This document shows positions 46,089 through 55,488 of a stretch of DNA of 64,000 nucleotides, piece after piece. The notes under the pieces were generated by a model. It did not search any database. It saw only the letters and a program-made list of their open reading frames with translations, and was not told where the DNA came from. Within the stretch, counting starts at the first letter, position 1. Each line of letters opens with the position of its first letter. The DNA comes from Pseudomonas sp. NC02. GTDB lineage: Bacteria > Pseudomonadota > Gammaproteobacteria > Pseudomonadales > Pseudomonadaceae. Position numbers and translations under genes: made by a program. Location: positions 1,426,001 to 1,490,000 of the forward strand of contig NZ_CP025624.1 of assembly GCF_002874965.1 (NCBI RefSeq), read 5' to 3'.

Positions 46089-46793
46089 ATGAGTGACAAG
46101 CCCGGATACCGGCGCCCGCAAGCGGGTACTCAGCCTGATTACCTGCACCCGGCCTACCAGTCGACGAACCTGCGTTCGCCGTCCAAGCCGTTGGTGTTCC
46201 TGCCCCATTCCCTGTCGGAAATCACTGGCCCGACCATCGGCGCCGAGCGCGTCAACGAGAAGGACAACGACCTGACCGCCCAGCACGAAGGCGAGCCCCA
46301 GGGCGAACGCATCATCATTCACGGGCGCGTGCTGGATGAAAACGGCCTGCCCGTTCCCGGCATCCTCGTGGAAATCTGGCAGGCCAACGCTGCCGGCCGC
46401 TACAACCACAAGCGCGACCAGCACGACGCACCGCTGGACCCGAACTTCACCGGCACCGGGCGTACCGTCACCGACGCCGACGGCTGGTACCAGTTCCAGA
46501 CCATCAAGCCCGGCGCCTACCCGTGGGGCAATCACCACAACGCGTGGCGCCCGGCGCACATCCACTTCTCGCTGTTCGGCCCGAGTGTGCTGACGCGGTT
46601 GGTGACGCAGATGTATTTCCCCGGTGACCCGCTGCTGGCCTATGACCCGATCTACAACTGCGTCCCGGACACGTCCGCCAAGGAACGCCTGATCGCCTCG
46701 TTCGATCTGGAAAAAACCATTCCGCACTATGCCCTCGGCTACCGCTGGGACATCGTCCTGCGCGGCCGCGACGCCACGCCGATGGAGAAATGA
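46089..46793 (+). CDS. pcaH: Protocatechuate 3,4-dioxygenase beta subunit
   Basis: A 234-residue Fe(III) intradiol dioxygenase subunit. Ligands are expected at Tyr in the AAGRYNHKRDQ block, Tyr in YPWGNHHNAWRP, and His in this block and PAHIHFS. It makes 3-carboxy-cis,cis-muconate with PcaG. The ATG at 46089 follows pcaF by 28 bases with an AGAGGA ribosome site. Confidence 0.97.
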   Translation: MSDKPGYRRPQAGTQPDYLHPAYQSTNLRSPSKPLVFLPHSLSEITGPTIGAERVNEKDNDLTAQHEGEPQGERIIIHGRVLDENGLPVPGILVEIWQANAAGRYNHKRDQHDAPLDPNFTGTGRTVTDADGWYQFQTIKPGAYPWGNHHNAWRPAHIHFSLFGPSVLTRLVTQMYFPGDPLLAYDPIYNCVPDTSAKERLIASFDLEKTIPHYALGYRWDIVLRGRDATPMEK

Positions 46794-46794
46794 G

Positions 46795-47361
46795 ATGAGC
46801 CTCAACGCGACTACTTCCCACACCGTCGGGCCGTATTACCACATCGGCCTGACCTGGCTGAACCGCGAAGACCTGACCGTTGCGGCCACCCTCGGCGAGC
46901 GCGTGGCGATCACCGGGCAGGTGGTGGATGGCAATGGCGATGTGGTCAACGACGCCATGCTGGAAGTCTGGCAGGCCAATGCGGCCGGCAAGTACGACCA
47001 TCCCGAGGATGAGCAGGACAAACCGGTGGACCCGAACTTCGAAGGCTTTGGCCGAGTGCCGGTGGACGCTGAAGGGCGTTTTCGCTTTACCACCATCAAG
47101 CCGGGCAGTGTGCCGGGGTTGAAGGGCACGACCCAGGCGCCGCACCTGGTGGTGCTGGTGTTTGCCCGTGGGCTGGTGAAGCACCTGCTGACGCGGATTT
47201 ACTTTGACGGTGAAGCGGCGAATGGGGATGACGCGCTGCTGGCGTGTGTGCCGCAAGAGCGCCGCCGTACGTTGATCGCCAAGGCGGATGCGGCGGGTGT
47301 GTATCAGTGGAATGTGATTTTGCAGGGCACAGACGAAGAGACGGTGTTCTTCGATTATTGA
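46795..47361 (+). CDS. pcaG: Protocatechuate 3,4-dioxygenase alpha subunit
   Basis: A 188-residue dioxygenase alpha chain, homologous to PcaH but lacking the iron-binding set, as in the family. HTVGPYYHIGLTW, EVWQANAAGKYDHP and HLVVLVFARGLVKHL are characteristic. It starts one base after the pcaH stop. Confidence 0.96.
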   Translation: MSLNATTSHTVGPYYHIGLTWLNREDLTVAATLGERVAITGQVVDGNGDVVNDAMLEVWQANAAGKYDHPEDEQDKPVDPNFEGFGRVPVDAEGRFRFTTIKPGSVPGLKGTTQAPHLVVLVFARGLVKHLLTRIYFDGEAANGDDALLACVPQERRRTLIAKADAAGVYQWNVILQGTDEETVFFDY

Positions 47362-47376
47362 GTGGGTTGCGGATTT

Positions 47377-47442
47377 ATCGCAGGCAAGCCAGCTCCCACA
47401 GGGGAATGCATTCCAAATGTGGGAGCCGGGCTTGCCCGCGAT
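47377..47442. repeat. REP variant pair
   Basis: ATCGCAGGCAAGCCAGCTCCCACA and TGTGGGAGCCGGGCTTGCCCGCGAT are inverted over a 17-base spacer, 15 bases past pcaG. This is a different REP subtype (GGGCTTGCCCGCGAT core) from the others in the window. Confidence 0.85.
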
Positions 47443-47541
47443 GAGGCCGGCCCAGGCAACAAATATCCAAAAGTCTGCTTGCGGAACATGGTTGTTGCAA
47501 AGTATGTCTAGGCTATAACCGTTCCCACTGAGTGAAAAAAC

Positions 47542-48837
47542 ATGACAACAAAAACCAGCCACTACACCGGAGAAGAACGCAGCAAAAGGATTTTTGCGAT
47601 TGTCGGTGCCTCTTCCGGCAACCTCGTCGAATGGTTCGACTTCTACGTCTATGCCTTCTGCGCCATCTATTTCGCCCCGGCGTTTTTCCCGTCGGACGAC
47701 CCCACCGTGCAACTGCTGAACACCGCCGGCGTGTTCGCCGCCGGCTTCCTGATGCGCCCTATCGGCGGCTGGCTGTTCGGCCGGGTGGCGGATAAACACG
47801 GTCGCAAGAATTCCATGATGATCTCGGTGCTGATGATGTGCGCCGGTTCCCTGGTCATCGCCTTTTTGCCCACCTACAAAGACATCGGCGCCTGGGCCCC
47901 GGCCCTGCTGTTGGTCGCCCGGTTGTTCCAGGGCCTGTCGGTCGGCGGCGAATACGGCACCACTGCCACCTATATGAGTGAAGTCGCCCTCAAGGGCCAG
48001 CGCGGGTTCTTCGCCTCGTTCCAGTACGTGACCCTGATCGGCGGGCAACTGCTGGCGGTGTTGGTGGTGGTGATCCTGCAACAGATCCTCACCGAAGAAG
48101 AACTGCGGGCCTGGGGCTGGCGCATTCCGTTCGTGATCGGCGCCATTGCGGCGGTGATCTCGCTGTTGCTGCGTCGCACCCTGAAAGAAACCACCAGCAA
48201 GGAAATGCGTGAAGACAAGGACGCCGGCAGCATTGCCGCGCTGTTCCGCGATCACAAGGCTGCGTTTATCACCGTGCTCGGTTACACCGCCGGCGGCTCG
48301 CTGATTTTCTACACGTTCACCACCTACATGCAGAAGTACCTGGTGAACACCGCCGGGATGCACGCCAAGACCGCCAGCTACATCATGACCGGCGCGCTAT
48401 TCTTCTACATGTGCATGCAGCCGGTGTTCGGCATGCTGGCGGACAAGATTGGCCGCCGTAACTCGATGCTGTGGTTCGGCGCCCTGGGCACGCTGTGCAC
48501 CGTGCCGATCCTGTTGACCCTGAAAACCGTCAGCAGCCCGTTCCTGGCTTTTGTGCTGATCACCCTGGCCCTGGCCATCGTGAGCTTCTACACCTCCATC
48601 AGTGGCCTGGTGAAAGCCGAAATGTTCCCGCCACAAGTACGCGCACTGGGCGTGGGCCTGGCGTATGCGGTGGCGAACGCGATCTTCGGTGGTTCGGCGG
48701 AATATGTGGCCTTGGGGCTCAAGTCCATGGGCATGGAGAACACCTTCTACTGGTACGTCACGGCGATGATGGCGGTGGCGTTCCTGTTCAGCTTGCGCCT
48801 GCCCAAAGAGGCGGCGTATTTGCACCACGATCTGTAA
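47542..48837 (+). CDS. pcaT: MHS-family MFS transporter, probable PcaT
   Basis: A 431-residue carrier of the metabolite:H+ symporter branch. It has the start [14 protein letters not shown], the loop motif [13 protein letters not shown] and [16 protein letters not shown], all typical. Position between pcaG and pcaB fits PcaT, the beta-ketoadipate/dicarboxylate permease. A second MFS loop copy is [10 protein letters not shown]. Confidence 0.9.
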   Translation: MTTKTSHYTGEERSKRIFAIVGASSGNLVEWFDFYVYAFCAIYFAPAFFPSDDPTVQLLNTAGVFAAGFLMRPIGGWLFGRVADKHGRKNSMMISVLMMCAGSLVIAFLPTYKDIGAWAPALLLVARLFQGLSVGGEYGTTATYMSEVALKGQRGFFASFQYVTLIGGQLLAVLVVVILQQILTEEELRAWGWRIPFVIGAIAAVISLLLRRTLKETTSKEMREDKDAGSIAALFRDHKAAFITVLGYTAGGSLIFYTFTTYMQKYLVNTAGMHAKTASYIMTGALFFYMCMQPVFGMLADKIGRRNSMLWFGALGTLCTVPILLTLKTVSSPFLAFVLITLALAIVSFYTSISGLVKAEMFPPQVRALGVGLAYAVANAIFGGSAEYVALGLKSMGMENTFYWYVTAMMAVAFLFSLRLPKEAAYLHHDL

Positions 48838-48886
48838 TCGGCTGGCGCATGCCCGTTGCCGGGTATGCGCCACCTAGGGATGTGTT

Positions 48887-50251
48887 ATGACGATGCGCAC
48901 GAGCAACCAACTGTTCGACGCCTACTTCACCGCCAACGGCATGGCTGAAGTGTTCTGCGACCAGGGGCGTTTGCAGGGCATGCTGGATTTCGAAGCGGCG
49001 CTGGCCCGGGCCGAGGCTCAGGTCGGGTTGATCCCGCAAGCGGCCGTCGCGCCCATTGCCCAGGCCTGCCTGGCTTCTCTCTACGACGTAGATGCCCTCG
49101 GCGACGCCATCGCCACCGCAGGCAACTCTGCGATTCCCTTGGTCAAGGCCCTCGGCAAGTTGATCGCCAGCGAAGATGCCGGCGCCGAACGTTATGTGCA
49201 TCTGGGCGCTACCAGCCAGGATGTGATGGACACCGGCCTGGTGCTGCAACTGCGCAGTGCGGTCGAGCTGATCGAACATGATCTGGCGCGGTTGGGGGAC
49301 ATTCTTGCCGCCCAGGCCCAGCGTTACGGGACAACTCCTTTGGCGGGCCGGACCTGGCTGCAGCATGCAACGCCGGTCACGCTGGGCATGAAGATCGCCG
49401 GTTGGCTCGGCGCAGTCACCCGCAACCGGCAACGTCTCAGTGAGCTGAAGCCGCGTTTGCTGGTGCTGCAATTTGGCGGTGCTTCCGGAACCCTGGCGGC
49501 CCTCGGCGAACAGGCGATGCCGGTGGCGCAAGCACTGGCCGCCGAGTTGCAGCTGGGCCTGCCGGAGCAACCCTGGCACACCCAGCGCGACCGCCTGGTG
49601 GAGTTTGCCTCGGTGCTCGGTTTGATCGCCGGCAGCCTCGGCAAGCTGGGTCGCGACATCAGCCTGCTGATGCAGACCGAAGCGGCGGAAGTGTTTGAGC
49701 CGTCGGCCCCCGGCAAGGGCGGCTCTTCGACCATGCCCCACAAGCGCAACCCGGTGGGCGCTGCCGTGCTGATCAGCGCTGCCACGCGAGTGCCCGGCCT
49801 GGTGGCAACGATGTTCAGCGCGATGCCCCAGGAACACGAACGCAGCCTGGGCCTGTGGCACGCCGAATGGGAAACCCTGCCGGAGATTTGCCGGCTGGTA
49901 TCCGGTGCATTGCATCAGGCGCTGCTGGTCAGCGAAGGCCTGGAAGTCGATCCCCGGCGCATGGTCCAAAACCTTGATCTGACCCAGGGCCTGGTACTGG
50001 CCGAAGCGGTCAGCATCGTCCTCGCCCAGCGCCTGGGCCGCGAAACCGCGCACCATCTGCTGGAACAATGCTGCAAACGCGCCGTCGCCGACGGGCGTCA
50101 CCTGCGCGCGGTGCTGGGGGATGAACCCCAAGTGACTGCCGAGCTTTCGGCGGCCGAACTCGATCGCCTGCTGGACCCGGCGCACTACCTGGGCCAGGCG
50201 CACACCTGGGTCACCCGGGCCGTGGCCGAACATTTTGCTTTGACTGCCTGA
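48887..50251 (+). CDS. pcaB: 3-carboxy-cis,cis-muconate cycloisomerase
   Basis: A 454-residue fumarase/aspartase-fold lactonising enzyme. The signature GSSTMPHKRNPVGA is intact (about residue 280), and LGATSQDVMDT supplies the second catalytic region. The ATG at 48887 has AGGGAT upstream. It converts 3-carboxymuconate to gamma-carboxymuconolactone. pcaD follows after ten bases. Confidence 0.96.
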   Translation: MTMRTSNQLFDAYFTANGMAEVFCDQGRLQGMLDFEAALARAEAQVGLIPQAAVAPIAQACLASLYDVDALGDAIATAGNSAIPLVKALGKLIASEDAGAERYVHLGATSQDVMDTGLVLQLRSAVELIEHDLARLGDILAAQAQRYGTTPLAGRTWLQHATPVTLGMKIAGWLGAVTRNRQRLSELKPRLLVLQFGGASGTLAALGEQAMPVAQALAAELQLGLPEQPWHTQRDRLVEFASVLGLIAGSLGKLGRDISLLMQTEAAEVFEPSAPGKGGSSTMPHKRNPVGAAVLISAATRVPGLVATMFSAMPQEHERSLGLWHAEWETLPEICRLVSGALHQALLVSEGLEVDPRRMVQNLDLTQGLVLAEAVSIVLAQRLGRETAHHLLEQCCKRAVADGRHLRAVLGDEPQVTAELSAAELDRLLDPAHYLGQAHTWVTRAVAEHFALTA

Positions 50252-50261
50252 GGAGGCTGCT

Positions 50262-51053
50262 GTGGGATTTGTACAACTCGCCGATGGCGAACTGAACTAC
50301 CAACTCGATGGCCCCGAAGATGCGCCGGTACTGGTGCTGTCCAACTCCCTGGGCACCGACCTGCATATGTGGGACATCCAGATCGAGGCGTTCACCCAGT
50401 ACTTCCGGGTGCTGCGTTTCGACACCCGGGGCCATGGCAAGTCGCTGGTCACCGAAGGCCCCTACAGCATCGAGCAATTGGGCCGTGACGTGTTGGCGCT
50501 GCTGGATGCGTTGCAGATCGAGCGCGCGCATTTCTGCGGGTTGTCCATGGGCGGCCTGATCGGCCAGTGGCTGGGGATCAACGCGGGTGAGCGTTTGCGC
50601 CGGCTGGTGGTGTGCAACACCGCCGCGAAGATCGGCACGCCCGAGATCTGGAACCCACGCATCGAGATGGTCCTGCGCGACGGTGCGGCCGCGATGGTTG
50701 CCCTGCGTGATGCGTCAATTGCCCGCTGGTTCACCGCCGACTTCGCCGAGGCTCATCCTGACCAGGCCAAGCTGATCACCGATATGCTGGCGGCGACTGA
50801 TCCCCAGGGTTATGCCGCAAACTGCGCGGCCGTGCGCGACGCGGATTTTCGCGAGCAACTGGCGTCGATCAAGGTGCCGACCCTGGTGATCGCAGGCAGC
50901 GAAGATGCGGTGACGCCGCCGGCGGGTGGGCACTTTATCCAGGCGCATGTGCAGGGCGCCGAGTATGCCGAGTTCTATGCCGCGCACTTGTCCAACGTGC
51001 AAGCCGGTGCGGCGTTCAGCGACCGTGTGCTGGAATTTCTGCTATCGCGCTGA
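50262..51053 (+). CDS. pcaD: 3-oxoadipate enol-lactonase
   Basis: A 263-residue alpha/beta hydrolase. The nucleophile elbow is GLSMGG (Ser near residue 94), and the acid and His lie in VIAGSEDAVTPP and AAHLSNV. The start is GTG with a strong GAGGAG site. It hydrolyses the enol-lactone to 3-oxoadipate. Confidence 0.95.
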   Translation: MGFVQLADGELNYQLDGPEDAPVLVLSNSLGTDLHMWDIQIEAFTQYFRVLRFDTRGHGKSLVTEGPYSIEQLGRDVLALLDALQIERAHFCGLSMGGLIGQWLGINAGERLRRLVVCNTAAKIGTPEIWNPRIEMVLRDGAAAMVALRDASIARWFTADFAEAHPDQAKLITDMLAATDPQGYAANCAAVRDADFREQLASIKVPTLVIAGSEDAVTPPAGGHFIQAHVQGAEYAEFYAAHLSNVQAGAAFSDRVLEFLLSR

Positions 51054-51065
51054 GTATCGCTGAAC

Positions 51066-51203
51066 CCTGTGGCGAGGGAGCTTGCTCCCGTTGGGCTGCG
51101 TAGCAGCCCCTGAGCAGCCGCAACCCAACTATTTGTAAAACCCTGCAGCGGCCTCACTGGCGTCGCTGCGCGACCCAACGGGAGCAAGCTCCCTCGCCAC
51201 AGG
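51066..51203. repeat. REP-like long hairpin between pcaD and pcaC
   Basis: CCTGTGGCGAGGGAGCTTGC and its inverted partner at the other end enclose a 90-base centre that is itself partly inverted (GGGCTGCG.AGCAGCC, and CCCAAC/GTTGGG). It belongs to a different REP family (GGCGAGGGAGCTTGCTCCCG) from the rest of the window and interrupts an operon. Confidence 0.85.
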
Positions 51204-51240
51204 TATGTGCCTGTCGTCACCGTTGCATGAGGAGCGTTTT

Positions 51241-51633
51241 GTGGACGAGAAACAACGTTATGCCGAAGGCCTGCAAGTGCGCCGCGAAGTGCTGGGCGAC
51301 GCCCACGTCGACCGCAGCCTCAACGCCCTGACCGAGTTCAACAGCGAGTTCCAGGAAATGATCACCCGCCACGCCTGGGGTGATATCTGGACCCGCCCGG
51401 GGCTGCCGCGGCATACCCGCAGCCTGATCACCATCGCCATGCTCATCGGCATGAACCGCAGCGAAGAGCTGAAGCTGCACCTGCGCGCCGCCGCGAGCAA
51501 CGGTGTGACCCGCGCCGAGATCAAGGAAGTGCTGATGCAGAGCGCGATCTATTGCGGGATTCCGGCGGCCAATGCGACGTTTCACTTGGCCGAGTCGGTG
51601 TGGGATGAGTTGGGGGTAGAGTCGCGCGTCTAG
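51241..51633 (+). CDS. pcaC: 4-carboxymuconolactone decarboxylase
   Basis: A 130-residue AhpD/CMD-fold enzyme of normal length. FNSEFQEMITRHAWGDIWTRPGL and EVLMQSAIYCGIPAAN are the family signatures; this is the stand-alone form, not the pcaDC fusion. The GTG start has GAGGAG five bases upstream. It decarboxylates gamma-carboxymuconolactone and closes the pca cluster. Its end overlaps the convergent deacetylase gene by four bases. Confidence 0.96.
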   Translation: MDEKQRYAEGLQVRREVLGDAHVDRSLNALTEFNSEFQEMITRHAWGDIWTRPGLPRHTRSLITIAMLIGMNRSEELKLHLRAAASNGVTRAEIKEVLMQSAIYCGIPAANATFHLAESVWDELGVESRV

Positions 51634-52529
51634 TGCGAGTCAGCGTCCCACACCCAATTCCACACACCGGGCAGGTGCACCACTTCGTCGGCGCTTTTTA
51701 CCGTGCGGGCCATGGCGGCTCGCTGCAAGGTTGCCCGGTCGGTGTAGAAAGGCTGTGTGGCGAGGGGCACGCCATTGATGTGGGCGCTGTCCAGCAGGAT
51801 TTGCAGGTATTCCTTCAAGTGCCAGGCGGTGTAGCGGTTGATATCGTGGAAGGTCACCACCACCGGGATCACGCCGTCCACCGTCGGTAATTCGCCTTTG
51901 GCGATGCGCTCGCGCACCACCGAGAGTTGGCGTATCAGGTTTTCCCGTCGACGCGGGCTGCCGTTGAACACCCAGATCACCCCATCGTTTGCACTCAGGT
52001 CGGTCAGCAACACATGCATGCCGTGTTGCTGATAGGCGGCGAAGGTGCGCTTGTCGTAGTTCCAGAACGGCGGGCGTACCAGTGTGGGCGGTTGGCCGGT
52101 GATGGAGGTGAGGGTCGACGAACCCAGGCTGAGGTAGTGCTCCAGTTCAGCCGGATTCTGCAAGCGATGGTTGCTGTGCCACGGGGTCGCGGTGTGGAAG
52201 CCCAGGATATGGCCGGCCGCGTATTCGCGCTCCATGGTCTTGTAGCCCCGCGGGTTGCCGCCGGAGCGGGGCGCCTCGGTCTGCAGGAAGAACACCGCCT
52301 TGATCCCCGGCTGTATCGGGTTGTTCGCCAGGTCCGCCATCACCGAACGGCTGGGGTTCATGAAGCCCGAGGCGCTGGGGCCGTCATCGAAGGTCAGCAA
52401 AAAACGGATCGGCGCCTCGGTTTTCAGGCGTTGTTCAGTTTGCGGTGTCAGCGCCAGAGGCGGGCCGATGCAACCGCTGAGGCTCAGGGCCAGGGCTAGT
52501 GCGGCCGATACGGTGGCGAAGTGTTTCAT
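51630..52529 (-). CDS. Polysaccharide deacetylase-family lipoprotein
   Basis: A 299-residue exported protein. The start at 52529 (MKHFATVSAALALALSLSGC) gives a lipobox with Cys near residue 20; longer starts at 52547 or 52571 put residues ahead of the signal. The NodB domain has LTFDDGPSASG with the metal Asp, a diverged His motif HTATPWHSNH, and RPPFWNYD and VVVTFHDIN. It could act on peptidoglycan or an exopolysaccharide in the envelope. Metal-ligand spacing differs from classical NodB, so activity is not certain. Confidence 0.85.
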   Translation of the reverse strand: MKHFATVSAALALALSLSGCIGPPLALTPQTEQRLKTEAPIRFLLTFDDGPSASGFMNPSRSVMADLANNPIQPGIKAVFFLQTEAPRSGGNPRGYKTMEREYAAGHILGFHTATPWHSNHRLQNPAELEHYLSLGSSTLTSITGQPPTLVRPPFWNYDKRTFAAYQQHGMHVLLTDLSANDGVIWVFNGSPRRRENLIRQLSVVRERIAKGELPTVDGVIPVVVTFHDINRYTAWHLKEYLQILLDSAHINGVPLATQPFYTDRATLQRAAMARTVKSADEVVHLPGVWNWVWDADSH

Positions 52530-52607
52530 GGCGGACTCGAATGACATTGGCTGCTGGGGCGGGTCATCCATGACACGCGCGCACCATACAACAAGACTGT
52601 CGAGGCT

Positions 52608-53858
52608 TTACAGCAGGCTTATCGGGTAACTGACGATCAACCGGTTTTCATCAAACTCGTTGTTGTTGTAGTCCCGGCGCATGCTGGAGTTACGCCAGCG
52701 CACATTGAGATTCTTCAGCGCTCCGCTCTGCACCACGTAGGCCACTTCACTTTCCCGTCCCCATTCCTTGCCATCGGTCACCGTGCCGCTGTGTACGTTG
52801 CTGCCGCTGATGTAGCGGTTCATCAGCGTCAGGCCCGGAATACCCAGGGCGGCGAAGTTATAGTCATGGCGTACCTGCCAGGATTTTTCCTGGGCGTTGT
52901 CGTAGCTGGCGTTGTAGCTGTCGTTGGCCAGGGTGCCGCCGCTGGTGCCGTTGACGCGCATCCAGGCGCTGTTGCCGGTGAGTTTTTGCAGGCCGACGTA
53001 GAACGTGTTACCGCCGTATCGGGCCGAGAACAGTCCGGACCAGGTCTTGTTATCGAGGTCACCGGCGCGGGCGCTGCCGTCGTCCTTGCCGTAGAAGAAC
53101 CCGAGGTTGGCGCCCAGGGTCCAGTCGCCCACCGGTTGGCTGTGGATCAGGTTGAGGTATTGCTGGCTGTAGATGTCCTTGAGCTGGGCGTTCCACACAC
53201 CGACCTGGGTGCGTTTGTCGTTGAAGGCATATTCGCCGCCCTGGAAGTTGAAGCGGTCGGAGGTGAACGCGGTTTTCCCGAACATGGACATGTCGGTCAT
53301 GCTGCTGTCGTCCCGTGGGCTGTTGGCGCGGAACTGGCCGCCGTACAGGGTCAGGCCGTCGATTTCCTTGGAGGTGATTTGCCCGCCGCGCAGGGTTTGC
53401 GGGAGCGAGCGGCCATCGTCCGAACGCAGGATCGGCAGCACCGGCATCCATTCGCCGACTTTCACTTCTGTCTTTGAAACCCGTGCCTTGAACGCCACGC
53501 CCAGACGCCCGAATTCATCCGCCGGGCGGCCATCGTGGTCCAGCGGCAACAGCTGGGTGCCACCCGTGCCGCGTCCGCCATCGAGCTTCAATGAGTACAG
53601 GCCCAGTACATCCACGCCGAAACCGACGGTGCCCTGGGTGAAGCCGGATTTGGCGTCGAGGATGAAGCTTTGCGTCCACTCCTGTGCGCCGCCCTGGGTC
53701 TTGCTGGGGTTGGTGTAGTTGCGGTTGAAGAAGAAATTACGCAGGTTTAGGTTGGCGCTGGCGTCTTCCAGGAAGCCGTGTTCTTCAGCGACAACGGGGA
53801 GGGCAATGCTGGCGACAGCGGTTGCCAGCAAAAGCCGGCGCGGGTCGAAAGTGCTCAT
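52608..53858 (-). CDS. OprD-family outer-membrane porin
   Basis: A 416-residue beta-barrel porin. A signal peptide ends near residue 24 (LPVVA-EE), and FLEDASANLNLRNFFFNR is the canonical OprD opening. Many amphipathic strands follow and the end, LIVSYPISLL, suits barrel assembly. Its position beside the pca cluster suggests uptake of aromatic acids (OpdK-like group), but specificity is not readable. It is in the same direction as the deacetylase gene. Confidence 0.92.
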   Translation of the reverse strand: MSTFDPRRLLLATAVASIALPVVAEEHGFLEDASANLNLRNFFFNRNYTNPSKTQGGAQEWTQSFILDAKSGFTQGTVGFGVDVLGLYSLKLDGGRGTGGTQLLPLDHDGRPADEFGRLGVAFKARVSKTEVKVGEWMPVLPILRSDDGRSLPQTLRGGQITSKEIDGLTLYGGQFRANSPRDDSSMTDMSMFGKTAFTSDRFNFQGGEYAFNDKRTQVGVWNAQLKDIYSQQYLNLIHSQPVGDWTLGANLGFFYGKDDGSARAGDLDNKTWSGLFSARYGGNTFYVGLQKLTGNSAWMRVNGTSGGTLANDSYNASYDNAQEKSWQVRHDYNFAALGIPGLTLMNRYISGSNVHSGTVTDGKEWGRESEVAYVVQSGALKNLNVRWRNSSMRRDYNNNEFDENRLIVSYPISLL

Positions 53859-53980
53859 GGTGTCAGACCTGTTGTTATTGGGGTTATGCAGGTGGCGGCC
53901 ATGGTGCGGGGCGGTGCGGGGGCGATGAAAGTGGGGGAGAGCGGGTTGTGGGCGATGATCGAACGCAAAGTCATGGGCGT

Positions 53981-54016
53981 AAAAAAACCGCTTCCTGGGC
54001 GGGAAGCGGTTTTTGT
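53981..54016 (-). terminator. Terminator at the end of the emhABC operon
   Basis: An AAACCGCTTCC/GGAAGCGGTTT stem with a T-run on the minus strand (and a shorter one on the plus strand), 15 bases past the emhC stop. Confidence 0.92.
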
Positions 54017-54030
54017 CTACTGCGCCACTA

Positions 54031-55488
54031 TCAGAACAACTTCAAGGGCGGTGCTTCTTCTTTCAACGGTTCGTTCTTCGCGGTCTGTTCGTTCCAGCCA
54101 CCACCGAGGGCCTTGTACAGGTTGACCTCGCTGTTGAGCTGCGCCAGGCGGTCGGTGATCAGCGATTGCTGGGCACTGAACAGTTGGCGCTGGGCGTCGA
54201 GGAACGTCAGGTTGCTGTCGACACCAATACGGTAGCGACGCTCGGCCAGGCGGTAGTAATCCTGGTTGGCCGCGACGAAGCCACGTTGGGCGTCCAGTTG
54301 CTGCTTGTAGGTCTCGCGGGCGGCGAGGCCGTCGGAGACTTCCTGGAAGCCGGTCTGGATGGCTTTCTCGTAGTTGGCGACGTTGATCTCTTTCTGGATT
54401 TTCGAGTAATCCAGGCTGGCGCGCAGGCTGCCGGCGTTGAAGATCGGGATGTTGATCTGCGGTGCAAACGACCAGGTACCCGAACCGCCCTTGAACAGGC
54501 CGCCCAGGGTCGGGCTCGCGGTGCCGGCGCTGGCGGTCAGGGTGATGCTCGGGAAGAACGCAGCGCGTGCCGCACCGATGTTGGCGTTGGCCGCCTTGAG
54601 GTTGTACTCGGCCTGCAGGATGTCGGGACGACGTTGCAGCAGGTCCGATGGCAGGCCGGCCGGTACTTCGCTCAACAGGTCATCAGCCAATGGCCGGCTG
54701 ACGATGTTCGCCGGCAGGCCGGTACCCAGCAGCAGGGTCAGGTTATTTTCGTCCTGGGCCACCTGGCGGGTATAACGCGCCAGTGCAACCCGGGCGTTTT
54801 CCACCGAGGTACGGGCCTGGCTCAGGTCCAGGGCCGAAGCCACGCCGACTTCATTGCTGCGCGAGGTCAGTTTGAAGCTCTGCTCGTACGCGCCCAGGGT
54901 GTCCTGGGTGAGCTTGAGCAGCTCCTTGTCGGCCTGCCAGGTCAGGTAGGCGTTGGCCACGCTGGCCACCAGGCTGATCTGGGTGGTGCGACGCGCTTCT
55001 TCGGTCGCGAAGTATTGTTGCAGCGCTTGTTCGCTCAGGCTGCGTACGCGGCCGAACAGGTCCAGCTCATAAGAACTGATCCCGAGGCCCGCCGAGTATT
55101 GGCTGGTGATGCCCGCTTCGCCGGTCTGCGACAGCTTGGCCGGGGTGCGCGTACGGCTGCCGCTGCCCGTGGCCGAAACCGCCGGGAACAGGTCGGCGCG
55201 CTGGATCTGGTACTGCGCGGCATACGCATCGATGTTCAGGGCCGCGACACGCAGGTCGCGGTTGTTCACCAGGGCGGTCTGGATCAGCTGTTGCAGGGCA
55301 GGGTCATGGAAAAACTGCTTCCAGCCCTGCTCGGCAGCTGCCTGGCCCGGCGCCTGGGCCGACGAATACGCCGGCCCCTGCGGGAACTGCGCGGCTACCG
55401 GCGCTTCAGGGCGCTGGTAGTCCGGGATCAGCGAGCAGCCACTGAGCACGAATGCCGTGACAGCTAAGGAAAGTAGCGACTTGCTCAT
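54031..55488 (-). CDS. emhC: Outer-membrane channel of RND efflux pump (EmhC/TtgC/OprM)
   Basis: A 485-residue TolC-family lipoprotein with a lipobox FVLSGC (Cys18). Two repeated OEP domains include [30 protein letters not shown] and [28 protein letters not shown]. It forms the trimeric exit duct for EmhAB. Its ATG overlaps the emhB stop by four bases. Confidence 0.96.
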   Translation of the reverse strand: MSKSLLSLAVTAFVLSGCSLIPDYQRPEAPVAAQFPQGPAYSSAQAPGQAAAEQGWKQFFHDPALQQLIQTALVNNRDLRVAALNIDAYAAQYQIQRADLFPAVSATGSGSRTRTPAKLSQTGEAGITSQYSAGLGISSYELDLFGRVRSLSEQALQQYFATEEARRTTQISLVASVANAYLTWQADKELLKLTQDTLGAYEQSFKLTSRSNEVGVASALDLSQARTSVENARVALARYTRQVAQDENNLTLLLGTGLPANIVSRPLADDLLSEVPAGLPSDLLQRRPDILQAEYNLKAANANIGAARAAFFPSITLTASAGTASPTLGGLFKGGSGTWSFAPQINIPIFNAGSLRASLDYSKIQKEINVANYEKAIQTGFQEVSDGLAARETYKQQLDAQRGFVAANQDYYRLAERRYRIGVDSNLTFLDAQRQLFSAQQSLITDRLAQLNSEVNLYKALGGGWNEQTAKNEPLKEEAPPLKLF

